Positions 16,501 to 24,400 of a stretch of DNA of 39,519 nt are shown in pieces. A program made the position numbers and the translations under genes. The notes beneath the pieces are model-generated. The model saw only the letters and a list, made by a program, of their open reading frames with translations, was not told the DNA's origin and made no database searches. The stretch lies in assembly GCF_003315615.1 (NCBI RefSeq), contig NZ_PDCH01000014.1, forward strand, positions 1-39,519, given 5' to 3'. The stretch's first letter is position 1, and the number at the start of each line of letters is the position of its first letter. The stretch comes from Bifidobacterium xylocopae. GTDB lineage: Bacteria > Actinomycetota > Actinomycetes > Actinomycetales > Bifidobacteriaceae.

Positions 16501-18938
16501 GAACCTGCGGTCTGGGGGAGGATGGTGATGACGCCGCGACTGGACCCCGCCCCGTTGGCAGCCCGATAGCTGATTGCCAGTGGACGCTCCAGGCTCCGCT
16601 TGACTTCGATGTGGACCCTGCCGTGGTCGGCGATGCCCGCTTTGACGCCTTCCGTCTCCCCCGTATCCACGTCGGCCAAGGTCAAGGGGCCTGCCGCCGG
16701 GTCGCTGTCGTTGGCCAGGGGGTCCAGATAGGCATGTCCCGACCCGTCCAGGATGGCCACATCGTCGGCGGTGACCGGACGGGCCTTGCCGCCATGTCCT
16801 GCAAACGCCTCCACACGGAAGACGCCTTGGGTTTTCCTCCCTCCCTGGCTGACCGTATAGGGCAGGTAATGGTCGCCGGTGCGATCAGGATGGATTCGCA
16901 GGGCCGTGCCGCCGGGCAGGAGATGGGCCGTGATGCCGGCGTTTGCCTGTACGCCGTCGAGTCGCAGGGGCTGGTCAGAGCTGCCGTGGGCCAGGCGGTC
17001 CACGCTTATATCGGTGTCCTGTCCCATCGGGGCGCGTTCCACGACGGGATCCGCGAGCGCGGGCAGGCTGTGGGCGGGGGCGATCGGGCAGGTGATGGTC
17101 CGGCTGCCGCCGGCCCGCCCGTCCGTGGCTGTGACCTGTACCTGTGCCTGGTCGCCGGGATTGGCGGACGAGGTCAGCTCCAGCCTGCCGTCTCCGCGCA
17201 TGGACGCGCTCACCCCGGCCGGCTGTTGGACCCGCGCGGATTGGAGGGCCAAGGGGTCTCCGTCCGGATCGGTGAAGCCGTCGAGGGCGTTCAGGACGAC
17301 GGATCCTCCCGCCTCCAGCCGGCAGTCAGCGGCAGGGCCGGTGGCGGCGGGCGGCCGGTTTCCACCGGTGTCCACGATGTCGAGGATGATGCCGGCGGAG
17401 GATGAGTGCCCGCGCCCATCATCGACCGTATAGGAGATCCGTATTCTGCCGGGATCCATGCCTGCGGCGTCCACTTGCAGGTACCGGCCACCTGCTACCG
17501 CCGCCATGCCCAGGCGCCTGTCGCCCGCGCTCACCTGGCTGATGGCGGCCAAGGCGCAGCCGGTCTCCTGGTCGTTGGCCAAGGGGTCGAGCAGGGCCCT
17601 GCCGCCGGCCCGGATGCCGAAACGGTCGTCTTTCGCTGTGACCGAACCCGCGCCCTCCTTGCAACCGGTCGTCAGATCGTCCCGGGTCTTGGACTGGTCC
17701 CGGTCGTGGTTTTCGGACCGTGTGGGTCGCTCTTGTGCCGAATTCCAATCCAGGCGTATGGCCTGGCCTGAGCGTTGGGGATTCCAGACCGTGCCCGCCG
17801 CCGTGTCGTTCAGGACGACCTGTTGCTTGTTCGTGCGGAAGACCAGTCTGGCCCCCGGTTCGATGGAGTCCAGGCTCCGTACGGGTGTGGAGGGGTCGTC
17901 CAAGCCCGGTTCGGGGCCTCCAGTGCCAGGAGCTGCCGCCAGGTTAGGCGCATTTCCGCCCACCCCGCACAGGCGGGTGAAGTTACGTTCCCTGCTGGCC
18001 CAGGCCGCCCATAGGCAATCCCCCGAGGAGACCGGTTGGGCCGGTCGGCCGCTCGACCCGGTGGCGAGGGTGCGCAGGCCCCCTTCCGGGCGGTCCAGGT
18101 CCACCAGGAAGAGAGCGTTCCGGTCCGCTGCCGCCACCCAGGAGCCGGACTGGGCTTGGTCGACAGGCGGGGCCTGGACCTCGACCGGTCCCTGGCCCGG
18201 CAGGTGGACGCGGCCACCCCGCCAGAACAGGTTCCTCCCCGAGAGGACGACCGTACGGCCCTGCACGACGGTCAGTGCATCGGCGGCCATGTGGTGGCCG
18301 GCTGTCAGGGAATACAATTCATGCGCCGGTCCGTCAGGGTGTTCCAGCGCGAGGATGGTGCCGTCGTCAGGCCGGTAGCCGTAGACCGAACCGTCCGCCG
18401 CCATGGCCGCGCGGCCGCCGGCGCCAAGCTCCATGGCCGGCTGCGCACGGGCGGGGTCGAGGGGCGGCAGACGGGCGTCGTTCACCCAGAGCCGGCCGGT
18501 GCGTTCATCCACGACGGACAGGGTCCCCGCCGCCAGGAAGGGCCGCATGCCGGGGGCAACAGGTGTGGAGGCACCCGGTGACAGGCTGACCGGGTCGATG
18601 GAGGTCAGCCGGCGTCCCTGCCGCACTACGGTCCGCCCGCCGCTCTGTGCAAAGTCCAGGTCGGGGGAGGGTGTGCGAATGACCGCGTCGGTCTCCCGGA
18701 TTCGGGGGTTGAATCGGGCCAGTTTGCCGTCATCGGCCGAAGCCACCCAGACCGTGCCGTCATCCAGGTCCCTTTCCTGGCGGGTGCTGACCCTGACCAG
18801 GACAATCGCCGCGACCGCCGCCGCGGCCAGCAGCAGGGCCATGAGGGGTCTGATCAGCCGTAGTGCCCGCCGACCGGTCTGCCCGCGCAGTTGCTCCGAC
18901 CCGCCGGCATACCGCCGCACAATGCCTTCGTCCGCCAT
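13527..18938 (-). CDS. fn3: Giant membrane-anchored Ig-like/fibronectin III protein (PFNA FN3)
   Basis: This is about 1803 residues. A short basic cytoplasmic N-terminus is followed by one membrane helix (LMALLLAAAAVAAIVLV, about residues 30-48) and a huge external part. Residues 55-370 look like a repeat-rich beta domain with Trp/Asp/Gly motifs. Residues 400-1500 hold about ten Ig/cadherin-like repeats; typical pieces are LDPLANDQETGC, YTVDDGRG, YTVTDPQGG and YTVRDHEGA. Two fibronectin III domains follow at about 1508-1598 and 1600-1690 (SLSWRPGEAMG...YSLTVRSRNAQG and ISWRPAANRGSRVTGYQVS), then a 110-residue tail without an LPXTG signal. In Bifidobacterium longum the two-FN3 fragment of the homologue has been reported to bind TNF-alpha. 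The start is uncertain. ATG 18938 has GAGGA 12 nt upstream; ATG 18962, eight codons earlier, has no ribosome site. It is the first gene of the four-gene operon. Confidence 0.87.
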   Translation of the reverse strand: MADEGIVRRYAGGSEQLRGQTGRRALRLIRPLMALLLAAAAVAAIVLVRVSTRQERDLDDGTVWVASADDGKLARFNPRIRETDAVIRTPSPDLDFAQSGGRTVVRQGRRLTSIDPVSLSPGASTPVAPGMRPFLAAGTLSVVDERTGRLWVNDARLPPLDPARAQPAMELGAGGRAAMAADGSVYGYRPDDGTILALEHPDGPAHELYSLTAGHHMAADALTVVQGRTVVLSGRNLFWRGGRVHLPGQGPVEVQAPPVDQAQSGSWVAAADRNALFLVDLDRPEGGLRTLATGSSGRPAQPVSSGDCLWAAWASRERNFTRLCGVGGNAPNLAAAPGTGGPEPGLDDPSTPVRSLDSIEPGARLVFRTNKQQVVLNDTAAGTVWNPQRSGQAIRLDWNSAQERPTRSENHDRDQSKTRDDLTTGCKEGAGSVTAKDDRFGIRAGGRALLDPLANDQETGCALAAISQVSAGDRRLGMAAVAGGRYLQVDAAGMDPGRIRISYTVDDGRGHSSSAGIILDIVDTGGNRPPAATGPAADCRLEAGGSVVLNALDGFTDPDGDPLALQSARVQQPAGVSASMRGDGRLELTSSANPGDQAQVQVTATDGRAGGSRTITCPIAPAHSLPALADPVVERAPMGQDTDISVDRLAHGSSDQPLRLDGVQANAGITAHLLPGGTALRIHPDRTGDHYLPYTVSQGGRKTQGVFRVEAFAGHGGKARPVTADDVAILDGSGHAYLDPLANDSDPAAGPLTLADVDTGETEGVKAGIADHGRVHIEVKRSLERPLAISYRAANGAGSSRGVITILPQTAGSAAPTLVAEPVHATVRSHGSLSIPVLDHVHGGATGPLSLSPKLSAAPAGAKGHAFVSGQRVRFLADGGQGHMTLTYTVTDPQGGQTTGSIDIDIHPDHSEGKPPSQPRDLRVGAQAGRRTRVEVDLTGIDPDGDDLQLIGLGEHRPRLGRIVEFGGDWLTYEAYPDANGQDGFDYQVEDWTGRRSQGHVRVGVTAGGQTRAPMARDDHIQLRPGVQADLPVTANDLTADGLEPRLDSVLPAGGTAGLKTRVVDGRIRLTSPDQPCERYLTYTVRDHEGAIDQATLRLTTSPTAPILPPLAAELQPGPNDRWRGREVSLDVRGRIANPSGPENDLRLGLGEGSDGQARLEGGPDSRTLIAVLGERASTIPYTVTNARYGLSATGLIHLPAYGDMPPALKTHAHPLHVKADGGLTITLSDWVQAGPGQRIRLASTQSVTASRSDGSDPCLDQERLRFRPARGYSGPASISFTIRSEPPADSHAGPHQATLTIPIEVDGGRAVPPVLSAAPVDVEAGGAPYTLSLRRLTVMHGPAGTRALTYASPGLSGEVTARLTAGGALTLTASRNAPLGKRLHLPLTIRYPGGRVETGLTVRIVASRRPLASLPERRIALAAGRRLRIDALEGAFNPFPDQPLSLVKASSDTGTLSVRIHSGGWLELEAKDPGEETGARVSFTVADASGAQSRRVSGTIIVDFLNHPRPPTLLAGNVSTGDGSISLSWRPGEAMGSPILEYRITYQGPGGTGTQPCGQATSCTVRGLSNGQVYSLTVRSRNAQGWSPPSAPLAARPDVRPEAPQGLVVDGTDQEELHISWRPAANRGSRVTGYQVSADGPGCGTILGREPTSTQASMVVAHQVAGRTCTVSVEAGNMAGRGPAAAASGATWSSPDAPDFGEIIQGQPGWPPGHVEVRLRAGDPHGRPCQSVDLTVAGVDQRRFAVSYPCKADGSSTGGGADLPADLIGRSITLVAVTRTQARSGLSPTARRIITLEGRRPA

Positions 18939-19017
18939 CGCCGCCGCCCATCCTCGTTCCATGTTCGTGGAGCCAGCGTATGCCGTGCGATCGCTGACGA
19001 AGGCGCCTGGCCGTGCT

Positions 19018-19053
19018 TGTGGTCGAATGTGCCCAGGTGTGGTCGAATGTGCC
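19018..19053 (-). repeat. Tandem 16-bp direct repeat upstream of fn3
   Basis: TGTGGTCGAATGTGCC occurs perfectly at 19018-19033 and 19038-19053, a period of 20 bp or about two helical turns. On the fn3 strand each copy reads GGCACATTCGACCACA. The pair sits about 38-73 bp upstream of the -10-like TACGCT, where an activator would bind. There are only two copies, so this is not a CRISPR or a satellite. Confidence 0.7.
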
Positions 19054-19262
19054 TCCGGGGGCGCCGTTGCAGGGATATGGGGGGCGGAAAGGCCGATTGG
19101 AGGGGCAGGAAACCCGCCTTGCAGGCTTGGTTGTAAGGAAGCCGAGGTTGCATGGATGGCCAGGCCGTTACCGGAGATCAGCGGGAACTACCGGCGATGA
19201 CTCGACGCAATTTTCGGGGACAGGGGGAGGGTAATACCTCCGGCATTGTGCTTGATAATTGA

Positions 19263-19284
19263 GGGGGATCCCCCCCCCCCCCCC
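19263..19284. repeat. Homopolymeric C15 tract beside a GGGGGATCCCCC palindrome
   Basis: Positions 19270-19284 are fifteen consecutive C residues (G15 on the pkb2/fn3 strand). The palindrome GGGGGATCCCCC (19263-19274) overlaps its left end, and CCCC-GAT-GGGG follows on the right. The tract begins 12 nt beyond the pkb2 stop codon. Long G/C homopolymers slip readily in replication; it may be a variable site, a terminator-like element, or a spot of assembly uncertainty. Confidence 0.75.
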
Positions 19285-19295
19285 GATGGGGCTAT

Positions 19296-21119
19296 TCAGG
19301 GCCGGCTGGCGCACAATCGGGTGGGATGGTCTGAGACCCTCTGGTCGGCTCGGACCAGGGCCACTTGGATGCAGACGGTCCCCTCCTGGCCGCCCGGGAT
19401 CCGGGCCTGGGGCTGGTCGCTTTCCTGGGCGCCCTGCCAGTCCGCCGGGGAGGTCGTTGGGGCTTGAGCGGCGGCGGGCTTCCAGATGTAGCGGTCCCCG
19501 TCCCTGGGGTCCGGATTGGACCAGCTGAAGACCGCTGTAGTCCCCTGCCAAACCGCCTGGCCGCCGGTCACCGTCGGCACCGTGGGGGCGGGCTGGGCGG
19601 CTGGCCCGTCATTCCCGGCGGAGGCCGTCGTTCGGCTGGCCGTCGATGTCGCAGGCTGGAAGCCGCCGCCACCGGCCTGGCGCGCAAGACCGGCGCCGCC
19701 CCCTATACCAAGGGCGGTGACGAGCAGGCCAGTCAGAACCAGGCGGGGCAGGCTCCATCCGGCTAGCCTCCGGCCGCCCGGCCCTGCAACGGAAGCGTCG
19801 GACAGGGTCCGGGCATGGGACGGTCGGACCGGTTCCCAGGCGTATCCGCCCTGCGCCGGCGCCGGCCGTCGGTCCAAGGCGGCCAGGCGGCCGCCGGCTC
19901 CTTCCGCCGACCGGGTACGCCCCCCATTCTCGCCGCTCTGCCGGGACTGCGCCCGCCTTGCTTGCTTGCTGCCGGGTGGGGCCGCGGCCCCATCGGCGCC
20001 GTTCGTGCCGGGCCCGCCGGACCCGGCCGCATGCGAAAGCCCGGTTCCACCGGTATCTTCGGATGTGTCTGCAGCCCTGTTCCCGTCCTCCTGCGCGCGT
20101 TCGTCCCACAGGCGCCCGGCCTCGCCCAGCTCCACCCGGCTGGGGTAGGGGTCGGCCCCCTGGGCGATCAGGGGAGTCATATGCCCATGGAGTCGGTTCT
20201 GAAGCACCTGCATGTCGCGCCCGAAGTCCAGGGCGGAGAAGTAGCGGTCATCCGGGTCGTGGGCCATGGCTTTGTCGAGCACCCGCTCGAAATCCTCGCT
20301 GACCACTCCCTGCCGCAGCCGGGGAGGGCCCTCGCGGCCGATCACCTCCATCAGTTCGTGTTCGTTGCGCACCCGGAAGCCGTACTCGTAGGGGGAGCGG
20401 CCAACCAGGAGCCCGAAGAGGGAGGCGCCCAGGGAGTAGATGTCGCTGGCTTCGGAGCCGCCGGACTTGTGGGCGATGACCTCCGGCGCGGCCCAGGGGA
20501 TGGACAGGCCCCTGGCCGAGGACGCCATGTAGGTGGAGGCGGAGATGCCGAAGTCGGACAGGGCCGGCAGGCCGCCCCGCGTCAGCAGGAAATTGGCGGG
20601 TTTAACGTCGCGGTGGATGATGCCGGCCTGGTGGGCCGTGTACAGGGCGGAGGCCATACGCACGCCCAGGTCCAGGGCGCCCCGCTCGTCCAGGCGAGAG
20701 GTTTTCATGATTCGCTTGTAGTTGCCGCCCGGCGCGTACTCCATCACGATGTAGTCGCGACCGTCGCGGCTGACCCCGGCAGAGAGGATCGAAAGGATGG
20801 CCGGGTGCTCGGAGAGCCGGGCCATGAACGTGGCTTCCTTGAGGAAAAGCTTGTGCGATTGGCCGGAGGAGCGGCGTTTGCTTACTTTCACCGCCACAAG
20901 CCGTCGGGGTTCGAGTTGCCGGTAGAGGTGGACCCAGCAGGTGCCTCCCTCGCCAAGCGGGCGAAGATACTGGAATCCGCGGATTTCTGGTGCGCTCGGC
21001 CCAGCGCCGTCGCCCGGATCCAGGTTATCGTCCGGACCGGCGGGGCCGGGCACGCTCGCGGCTGCGGGCGTAGGGTTCAGGGAGGCCTGATCTGCGTTCT
21101 GCTGCTTGGCTTGCGGCAC
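19296..21119 (-). CDS. pkb2: Transmembrane serine/threonine protein kinase (PFNA pkb2)
   Basis: This is a 607-residue eukaryotic-type kinase. The catalytic domain covers about residues 45-315: glycine loop LGEGGTCWVHLY, ATP-binding Lys78 (VAVKVSK), catalytic loop HRDVKPAN with Asp171, DFG with Asp189, and WAAPE. All key residues are present, so it should be active. An Ala/Gly/Pro/Arg-rich linker (about 320-450) leads to one membrane helix (about 455-477, LVLTGLLVTALGIGGGAGLA). The external tail of about 130 residues includes WQGTTAVFSWSNPDPRDGD, which resembles a small FN3-like fold; there are no PASTA repeats. The start is GTG 21119 with a very strong GGGAGGAGG ribosome site 5 nt upstream. 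It lies upstream of fn3 on the same strand, separated by a 350-bp spacer, and is divergent from adnA. No PP2C phosphatase or FHA gene is adjacent. Confidence 0.9.
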   Translation of the reverse strand: MPQAKQQNADQASLNPTPAAASVPGPAGPDDNLDPGDGAGPSAPEIRGFQYLRPLGEGGTCWVHLYRQLEPRRLVAVKVSKRRSSGQSHKLFLKEATFMARLSEHPAILSILSAGVSRDGRDYIVMEYAPGGNYKRIMKTSRLDERGALDLGVRMASALYTAHQAGIIHRDVKPANFLLTRGGLPALSDFGISASTYMASSARGLSIPWAAPEVIAHKSGGSEASDIYSLGASLFGLLVGRSPYEYGFRVRNEHELMEVIGREGPPRLRQGVVSEDFERVLDKAMAHDPDDRYFSALDFGRDMQVLQNRLHGHMTPLIAQGADPYPSRVELGEAGRLWDERAQEDGNRAADTSEDTGGTGLSHAAGSGGPGTNGADGAAAPPGSKQARRAQSRQSGENGGRTRSAEGAGGRLAALDRRPAPAQGGYAWEPVRPSHARTLSDASVAGPGGRRLAGWSLPRLVLTGLLVTALGIGGGAGLARQAGGGGFQPATSTASRTTASAGNDGPAAQPAPTVPTVTGGQAVWQGTTAVFSWSNPDPRDGDRYIWKPAAAQAPTTSPADWQGAQESDQPQARIPGGQEGTVCIQVALVRADQRVSDHPTRLCASRP

Positions 21120-21317
21120 GAGCGCCTCCTCCCGGCTGTAGGGCTCTGTCCTGCTCTCTCCACTTCTTTCCTGCATTCTATGCGAGAGGGGGGAGCGGGC
21201 CGGCCAAGGGTGCGAGCGGTCTGCGGTCCCTTGGGCCGAATCTGACGGTGGTTCTGGCAGGCGACAACGCCGGCATGTCCGTTCCGCCTGCTCGGCTTTG
21301 CTTCCGGGGCCCGCCGC

Positions 21318-21360
21318 CGGATGGACAATCAAGGGTCCACGGCCGTGCGGGGTCCATCCG
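21318..21360. promoter_or_regulatory. Nested palindromes between pkb2 and adnA
   Basis: CGGATGGAC (21318-21326) and GTCCATCCG (21352-21360) form a perfect 9-bp inverted repeat. Within the enclosed segment lies a 10-bp perfect palindrome, CACGGCCGTG (21338-21347). Such nested symmetry in a divergent promoter region suggests an operator or looping site. Chance is possible in GC-rich DNA. Confidence 0.4.
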
Positions 21361-21391
21361 ACGATTCGGGATCCGTGGTATGCGGCGCTTT

Positions 21392-21416
21392 CTGGCCGTA
21401 TGGCGCATCCGGCCAG
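21392..21416. promoter_or_regulatory. Inverted repeat just upstream of adnA
   Basis: CTGGCCG (21392-21398) pairs with CGGCCAG (21410-21416) around an 11-nt loop. It ends 24 bp before the TAGGCT element proposed as the adnA -10, so it covers the usual -35 region and could be an operator. No repressor candidate is encoded nearby. Confidence 0.35.
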
Positions 21417-21429
21417 GGAATCTAGGACC

Positions 21430-21456
21430 ATGGCGGACCTTAGGCTGGTGGTATGA
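21430..21456 (+). promoter_or_regulatory. adnA -10 element with possible leaderless start, overlapping an 8-codon mini-ORF
   Basis: TAGGCT (21441-21446) matches the TANNNT pattern and ends 6 nt before the adnA ATG at 21453, the spacing typical of leaderless actinobacterial mRNAs. There is no good Shine-Dalgarno sequence before adnA, which agrees. An alternative reading is a mini-ORF of eight codons (MADLRLVV, 21430-21456) whose TGA overlaps the adnA ATG as ATGA and could couple translation. The two explanations exclude each other. Confidence 0.35.
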
Positions 21457-24400
21457 CGAAGGCGACGCAAGTGGACATGGATCAGGCCCTGGAGGCCGTC
21501 AGGCATCTGATCACAGGCGGACTGGCCCGGGAGGACGGGAAGTCGGCGGGCGCCCTGTGCCTGGCGGGTCCGCCGCGCTCGGGCAAGACGACCCTCGCCT
21601 TGGAGGCCCTGCTGGCCGGATTGGCGGAATTCGGCGACGGAGGAGCCGCGATGGTGGTCTCCGGCCGTCACGCCGCCGACCAGATCAGCCGTGCGGTCAT
21701 CGCCCGGCGGGGAGCGTCCGGTCAGACCCGGCCCGTCGGCACCGTGCAGGCGCTCGCCTTCCGCTTTCTTTCCCGCCACTGCGAAGGGGAGCCGGGCCGG
21801 CCCCTGCCCAGGCTGCTGAACGGGGCCGAGCAGGACGCCCTCCTGCGCCAGGTCATGGCCAGCCACATCGCCCATGTCCAGGCCGGAGACGACTGCGCCT
21901 CCTGCCGGCTTCTGGAGCGATACTTCGCAGCAGAGACCGGCTGGTCGGGAATCCTTACCAAGCCCGGGCAGGGGAATCCGGACCTGGCCGACCGAGTTGA
22001 TGACGACTTCATCGCCCAGCTGCGCGACACCATGGCGCGCATGACCGAGCTGGGCCTGGACCCGCTGGACCAGGACCCGGTCCTGGACGCCCTCGCCCGG
22101 CAGGGCCTGGACCTGGATGCGCGCGACCGTCTGAACCTTCAGTGGCGGCTGGCCTTCGCCCTCTGGCGCGAGTATCTGGAGGCCGTGGACAAGGGGTACC
22201 CGGGTGAATACCGGCTCGATCCCTCCAAGCTGATGGTGGCCGGCAGGCAGGCCGTGGAGGAGGGCTTGGACCTGGATCTGCCCCGGCTGCTGGTGGTGGA
22301 CGATTGGCAGGACCTGACCATGGCCGGCATGGGCTTCGTGCAGGCCCTGGAGGGGCGTGGGGTGCGACTGTTGCTGGTGGGCAACCCCGACGAATCCGTC
22401 CAAGCCTTCCGTGGATCCTATCCGGAGTTCCTGTCCGTGCGCATGGGCCGCGTCGCCCCGGACGGCCCGGTGGACGGCGCAATCGGTGAGGCCGCACTGG
22501 CCGAAGCCCTCCTGCCGCCTGACCTGGGCTGCCTGGGGGCGGTCTGCCTGACGCTGCCCTATCGGCCCATCACGCAGCCCTCCGCCCCTGCTGGCGGCGA
22601 GGACGATACGAACGTAGCCGGGGAAGGTGGCGACAAGGCCTCCGCCGGGGCGCAGGAGAGCCCGGATGCCGCTCCGACCGCAGCGGACGCCACTTCCTCC
22701 CCGTACGCTTCCTATGCCGACCTGCTGGCCGCCCGGGTGAGTCTGAGCATCCGCAGCGAGGAGCACGACGATCGTGCCGTCCGCGACAGACCAGGCAAGA
22801 TGCCCGACCACCCCGGCGCCATGCCCATCGCCCCCCTGCCTGCGGATGGGGGACTGCCGGCGGATGGCTCCGTCTCCACCCGGCTTTTCCACACCGCGGA
22901 CCAGGAGGAGGACGACCTGGTCTGGCAGGTCAAGCACGAATTCCTGAGCGGCCGTTGGGACTGGAACGACATGGCGGTCATCGCACACGACAACGCCACC
23001 GTGCGCTCCATCGGCCTGAGGCTGCGGGCCGAGGGCGTGCCGGTGCGCTACTCCTCGATAGCCCGGCCCCTCAAGGATGAACCCGTGGCGCGCGGCCTGT
23101 TCGCCCTGATCAACCTGGCCCAGGCGCGCATCGGTCATGCCCCGGCGATCCGGACGCTCGCGGCCGTCGACCAGGCCCGCTGGCTGGCCGAACAGCTGCG
23201 GACCCTCCTGTCCAGCCCCCTGCTCGGGGCGCCGTTGCCCGGCGGTGGGGCGATGCGTCCGGTCAGGGCCGGGCGCATCGCTTCGCTCTTGGATGTCCTG
23301 GTTTCGCTGACCCGTGTCGGTTCCCGGGACAATGCGGACGGACAGGCCGCCGCAATCGTGCAGGACGGTCACGCCGCCGGGTCCCCCTTGCCGTCCGGGC
23401 CCGGGCAGACGCCCGATTCGCCGCTTTCGCCGAACCCGTCGGAGCCCGCCGGACCTGCGGGAACGGCTGTGGCGGACCGGACGGGCGGGGCGGATGATCC
23501 ATGCGCCGGGGTTGAAGGGCCGGTCGCCGTGCTGGCAGACATGCAGGAGGCTTGGGCTTCCTACGCCGTCGCCCGCCGACGGGAGCTGGATGAAACCCAG
23601 GCAGCCTCCGGCATCAGCGTCGACGACTCCCTGGTCACCCCGCCGGCCGGCACCGAGGCCCCGGTGCCCGAGCGCGCCTTGTCCGCCGAGGCCGTCTGCC
23701 TCCTCCTGCTCCTTGATGGCGGGACCGCCGGACCGGACCCGGTCGGGGAGCGGAGCAGCCTGCGTGATTCAATCATCGGCGCGCTCGCCGCCATCGCCAG
23801 CTCCCGCCATCGCGACCCCGACCTGACCGCCCTGAGCCGTGCGCTGGCCCTGGTTGATGGGACCGGCGAGGCATTCGACCGGCTCCAGGTCCAGACCGCC
23901 GAACCGGTCTACGCCCTATGGGAGGCCTGGCAGGCCGCCGGTGTGGCCGATCGTTGGCAGAACGAGTCCCTGGAGGCCAGCGAAGAGGGCGAACGGGTCA
24001 ACGACCGTCTGGATGCCGTGATGAGGCTCTTCCAGTTCGCCGACTCCTCGCAGACCTTTGACAATATCAATGATTTCATGGCCCAGGTGGAGGGTATGCA
24101 GATCGAGGCGGACTCCCTGGCGCACGTGGGCCCGATAGAGCATGCGGTCAGCCTGACCACCCCCGCCGGCGCCTCCGGCCTTGCCGCCTCCTGGCCCTTG
24201 GTCTGGCTGCCGGCCCTCCAGGAGGGGGTCTGGCCCAACCTGGCCCCCAGGGGCACCCTCTTCGGCGCCGAGGACCTGGCCGACCTGATCCTGCACGGCC
24301 GGATCGGCCGGTCCGACCCCGGCGCGGCCGGTGGGCACGACCCCCGACTGGCCTCCACCCTCTACACCGAGGAGAAGGGTCTGCTGATGGCCCTGACGCG

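Larger units (their letters stand above)
18939..19295. other. Spacer between pkb2 and fn3 with regulatory-looking repeats
   Basis: There is no gene in these roughly 350 bp. On the - strand a -10-like TACGCT (18980-18975) could start fn3 mRNA near 18968, about 30 nt before the preferred fn3 ATG. Upstream of it lie the tandem 16-bp repeat (19018-19053) and, next to the pkb2 stop, a C15 tract. No clear -35 hexamer was found. An activator-dependent promoter would be consistent with that. Confidence 0.45.
21120..21452. promoter_or_regulatory. Divergent promoter region between pkb2 and adnA
   Basis: No gene is supported in these 333 bp. For pkb2 a -10-like TAGAAT lies at 21180-21175 on the - strand, without a convincing -35. 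This would give a leader of about 50 nt ending in the strong ribosome site. For adnA a TANNNT element (TAGGCT, 21441-21446) lies directly before the start codon. Two sizeable inverted repeats between them are listed separately. Confidence 0.45.

Noticed and set aside
13746-17433. Many 60-260 codon open frames on the + strand opposite fn3
   Set aside because: All are antisense shadows of fn3 with no ribosome sites or motifs.
19018-19053. CRISPR-like repeat
   Set aside because: Only two copies with a 4-bp spacer and no cas genes; it fits tandem protein-binding sites instead.
21120-23372. Upstream extension of the kinase frame antisense to adnA
   Set aside because: The frame happens to stay open, but the GTG at 21119 has a strong GGGAGGAGG ribosome site, the kinase domain starts just after it, and adnA on the other strand has clear motifs.
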